Source: Cyclobacteriaceae bacterium SS2
Lineage (GTDB): Bacteria > Bacteroidota > Bacteroidia > Cytophagales > Cyclobacteriaceae
Direction: 5' to 3'
NCBI GenBank assembly: GCA_019192515.1
Contig: JAHCMM010000293.1
Location: forward strand, 6,277 to 38,867
DNA: 32,591 nucleotides
The notes beneath the pieces were generated by a model. The model did not search any database. It had not been told where the DNA came from and worked only from the letters and a program-made list of their open reading frames with translations. Below, in pieces: positions 30,384 to 32,591 of this stretch (position 1 is its first letter; every line of letters begins with the position of its first letter). A program made the translations under genes and the position numbers.

Positions 30384-31583
30384 ATGACTACAATAGACGA
30401 TTTCAATTTCCGAAACAGAAAAGCATTGATCAGGGTGGACTTCAATGTACCCCTCAATGAAAAATATGAGGTCACTGACGAAACCAGGATTAATGCTGCC
30501 GTTCCTACCCTAAAGAAAATTCTCGACGAAGGTGGATCTACCATCCTGATGAGCCACCTGGGAAGACCAAAAGAAGGACCAACCGAAAAGTACTCTTTAA
30601 AACATATTATCCCGAACCTGTCTGATAAACTGGGTGTACAGGTGAAATTTGCCAGCGACTGCATCGGCGAAGAAGCCCTGGACATGGCCCGAAACCTGGG
30701 ATCCGGAGAAGTGCTTCTCCTGGAAAATGTAAGATTTTATAAGGAAGAAGAAAAAGGTGACGAAGAGTTCTCCAGAAAGCTCGCTATTCTGGGAGATATC
30801 TACGTGAACGATGCTTTTGGAACGGCCCACCGCGCACACGCATCCACCACTATTGTAGCCAAGTTTTTTAATGATAAGTGTGCAGGCTATGTGATGAAGC
30901 AGGAGCTGGAAAATGCTAAAAAGGTATTGGATGATGCTGAAAAACCTTTCACCGCAATTATGGGTGGAGCAAAAGTTTCTGACAAGATCCTGATCATCGA
31001 GCGACTATTGGGTGTTGCGGATAATATCATCATTGGTGGAGGAATGTCTTATACTTTCGCTAAAGCCAAAGGTGGTAAAATTGGTAAGTCTCTACTGGAA
31101 GCTGATAAAATGGAGCTGACCAAGGAATTGGAGAAGAAGGCCAAAGAAAAAGGAGTAAAACTTATTCTGCCGGTAGATACGGTTATTGCAGATGATTTTA
31201 GCAACGACGCAAAGACACAAACGGTAAAATCAGGTCAAATCCCTGATGACTGGCAGGGACTGGACATCGGTCCTGAATCCATAAAATTGTTTTCTGAGAT
31301 CCTGAAGGATTCCAAAACCATACTGTGGAATGGCCCAATGGGTGTTTTTGAATTCCCAACCTTCGCCAAAGGAACAGATGCCATCGCCAATGCAGTAGTA
31401 AAAGCTACTGAAGGCGGAGCGTTCTCCCTTATCGGTGGCGGTGACTCTGCCTCAGCGATCAACAACCTCGGCTACGGCGACAAAGTTTCGTATGTATCTA
31501 CAGGTGGTGGTGCTTTGCTTGAATACATGGAAGGAAAAGTGCTTCCGGGTGTTGCAGCATTGGAAGAAGAAAAATCACTTTAA
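30384..31583 (+). CDS. pgk: Phosphoglycerate kinase
   Basis: PGK transfers phosphate between 1,3-bisphosphoglycerate and ADP in glycolysis and gluconeogenesis. At 399 residues it is the standard length. The N-domain has RVDFNVPLN, the substrate-binding [28 protein letters not shown] and [16 protein letters not shown]. The hinge and C-domain have [43 protein letters not shown] and the nucleotide-binding [13 protein letters not shown] near the end. Everything is intact. It probably has its own promoter and converges on recQ, whose stop lies 7 bp beyond the pgk stop. Confidence 0.98.
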   Translation: MTTIDDFNFRNRKALIRVDFNVPLNEKYEVTDETRINAAVPTLKKILDEGGSTILMSHLGRPKEGPTEKYSLKHIIPNLSDKLGVQVKFASDCIGEEALDMARNLGSGEVLLLENVRFYKEEEKGDEEFSRKLAILGDIYVNDAFGTAHRAHASTTIVAKFFNDKCAGYVMKQELENAKKVLDDAEKPFTAIMGGAKVSDKILIIERLLGVADNIIIGGGMSYTFAKAKGGKIGKSLLEADKMELTKELEKKAKEKGVKLILPVDTVIADDFSNDAKTQTVKSGQIPDDWQGLDIGPESIKLFSEILKDSKTILWNGPMGVFEFPTFAKGTDAIANAVVKATEGGAFSLIGGGDSASAINNLGYGDKVSYVSTGGGALLEYMEGKVLPGVAALEEEKSL

Positions 31584-31590
31584 GTATAGA

Positions 31591-32591
31591 TTAAGGTTTG
31601 GGTTGATCTGATTTCAACCCAAACCTTGAATTATCCTCATAAACAATCCCCTCATCCATCAGCATTCGAATCGTCTGGATGATTTGATCCTCACTCACTT
31701 TTGGGAATACCTTTTTCAGTTGCTGGACAGTGTGTTCACCTCTGGCAAATACAGCAATCAATTCCTTATCCCCTATCTGGGTTGTTTTTCTCCGCTTTTC
31801 GATACATACATCACATACCCCACACTCTTCATCTGTCTCCTCATCAAAATATGCCTGGATCATCTGTGTTCGGCACTGTGTGGTATTCAAAGCATATTTG
31901 GCCACTGATTTGGCTTTTTCCAACGTCACCTGCCGACGCCAGGCTATCTGTTTCTTATCCAATGGTAGGTCATTGGCATCATATCGGGGAGTAAGAAATG
32001 TGATCTGTGCCTGATCGGACCCATGATGATACTCCAGCACGTCCAGCTTTTGGAGATATTCCAGGTCCTTGATCACTCTCGACACACCTTCTTTTAGCAA
32101 CCTGGCAATGTCCTGCTCCTTGATGTTCACAAAACCCACATAAAGCTCACCACCATATAGCCGCAGCAAGACCTTGATGATCGCATCAAAGTTGCCGTGT
32201 GCTACCTGAAATCGGTACAGGTCCTCTGGCTTGAGGAGCAATAAAATCCTGGACGCTTCCCGATAAGAATCTGTAATTTGGATGAGCCCCTCATCCTCCA
32301 GCTTTGACAATGCATGATAAGTCTCCACCAGCGGCAGGTTGAAGGTCGAAGTAAAATCTGCATAGATAAAATCAAAACTAGCAAGCGCATTACTCCCAAC
32401 CGCCAATTTGTAATAATTTGCCAGTGCCTGGTATACACGTTTGATAAAATCCACCTCTACAGCCGATTTCTCAGTCCTTGACTCCAGATCTTCAATATCT
32501 CCCTGGTGATAAAGGGTCACAGCATAAGCCTTCTTCTCATCCCTCCCTGCCCGTCCGGCCTCCTGGTAATAAGCCTCAAGAGAATCCGGTA
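31591..32591 (-). CDS. recQ: ATP-dependent DNA helicase RecQ, C-terminal part (cut by window edge)
   Basis: This is the 3' portion of a RecQ helicase, which unwinds DNA 3' to 5' in recombination and repair. The frame is open from the right edge, where residues read PDSLEAYYQEAGRAGRDEKK, containing helicase motif VI (Q-E-x-G-R-A-G-R-D). The RecQ C-terminal zinc-binding part follows (CRTQMIQAYFDEE, then CGVCDVC), then a winged-helix segment and a C-terminal helix-turn-helix-like stretch ending FGLKSDQPKP. No HRDC domain is obvious at this end. The gene ends in the arm of a 12-bp hairpin shared with the pgk 3' end. The start and helicase motifs I-V are outside the window. Confidence 0.94.
   Translation of the reverse strand, partial: PDSLEAYYQEAGRAGRDEKKAYAVTLYHQGDIEDLESRTEKSAVEVDFIKRVYQALANYYKLAVGSNALASFDFIYADFTSTFNLPLVETYHALSKLEDEGLIQITDSYREASRILLLLKPEDLYRFQVAHGNFDAIIKVLLRLYGGELYVGFVNIKEQDIARLLKEGVSRVIKDLEYLQKLDVLEYHHGSDQAQITFLTPRYDANDLPLDKKQIAWRRQVTLEKAKSVAKYALNTTQCRTQMIQAYFDEETDEECGVCDVCIEKRRKTTQIGDKELIAVFARGEHTVQQLKKVFPKVSEDQIIQTIRMLMDEGIVYEDNSRFGLKSDQPKP
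31593..31627. terminator. 12-bp hairpin at the pgk/recQ convergence
   Basis: AAGGTTTGGGTT (31593-31604) and AACCCAAACCTT (31616-31627) form a perfect 12-bp stem with an 11-nt loop. It begins 9 bp after the pgk stop and covers the last ten or so codons and the last base of the recQ stop codon. Neither side has a long T-run, so termination is not certain; it could also protect the 3' ends of the two messages. Confidence 0.55.

Noticed and set aside
1-32591. tRNA, rRNA or CRISPR elements
   Set aside because: I looked for regularly spaced repeats, CCA-ended cloverleaf-like stretches and rRNA-like conserved blocks in the intergenic spaces and saw none. A tRNA scan would be decisive.

Overview
The window looks like the chromosome of a free-living Bacteroidetes bacterium, most likely of the Cytophagales. 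The evidence is the set of core protein types, several promoter-like TAnnTTTG boxes (the Bacteroidetes -7 element), the lack of clear Shine-Dalgarno sequences, and DUF4197, a CtlX-type hydrolase and a full-length Sua5. GC content is moderate. Both strands are densely coded. I found no rRNA, tRNA, CRISPR array or intact transposase.

Left part (1-9335). The start of a histidine operon (hisG-hisD, minus strand, running off the left edge) is preceded by a possible His-rich leader peptide. A tandem universal stress protein follows. Next comes a tight minus-strand operon of four genes: a guanidino-modifying amidinohydrolase/amidinotransferase, a CtlX-like hydrolase, argS and menA. An arginine-decarboxylase-like PLP enzyme is transcribed divergently from it. 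Together these make an arginine-centred neighbourhood. A polyprenol-phosphate mannosyltransferase-like gene closes the region.

Middle part (9322-22244). A LolC/E-type permease diverges from a NamZ-type (DUF1343) muramidase lipoprotein. Behind NamZ lies a small ORF resembling the C-terminal tail of MazE-like antitoxins, then an AT-rich secreted serine hydrolase. A plus-strand cluster fmt-folA-membrane protein-SDR-metallohydrolase follows, with ATGA overlaps. Then come an EF-hand protein and DUF4197 lipoprotein pair (minus), cinA, a 2-oxo-acid dehydrogenase E2 and a CDF metal transporter.

Accessory block (about 22.25-26.0 kb). This AT-rich minus-strand stretch holds a two-CxxC protein, a large unknown exported protein, a small membrane protein and a type II toxin-antitoxin pair. 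Two copies of a 37-nt REP-like palindromic repeat flank the large unknown gene.

Right part (26.1 kb to end). A YkgJ-type cysteine-cluster protein is followed by a membrane protein translationally coupled to an AAC(3)-I-like acetyltransferase. Next is a Gly/His-rich secreted protein whose frame is cut by an amber codon 77 codons before a second stop and a bidirectional terminator. A 51-residue membrane protein, sua5, pgk and the 3' part of recQ complete the window. pgk and recQ converge on a 12-bp hairpin.

The points most worth a second look are the candidate his leader peptide, the arginine/guanidino cluster, the interrupted Gly-rich gene, the REP-like pair with pairing-preserving changes, and the antitoxin remnant. 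All functional calls are by reading motifs; no database search was run.
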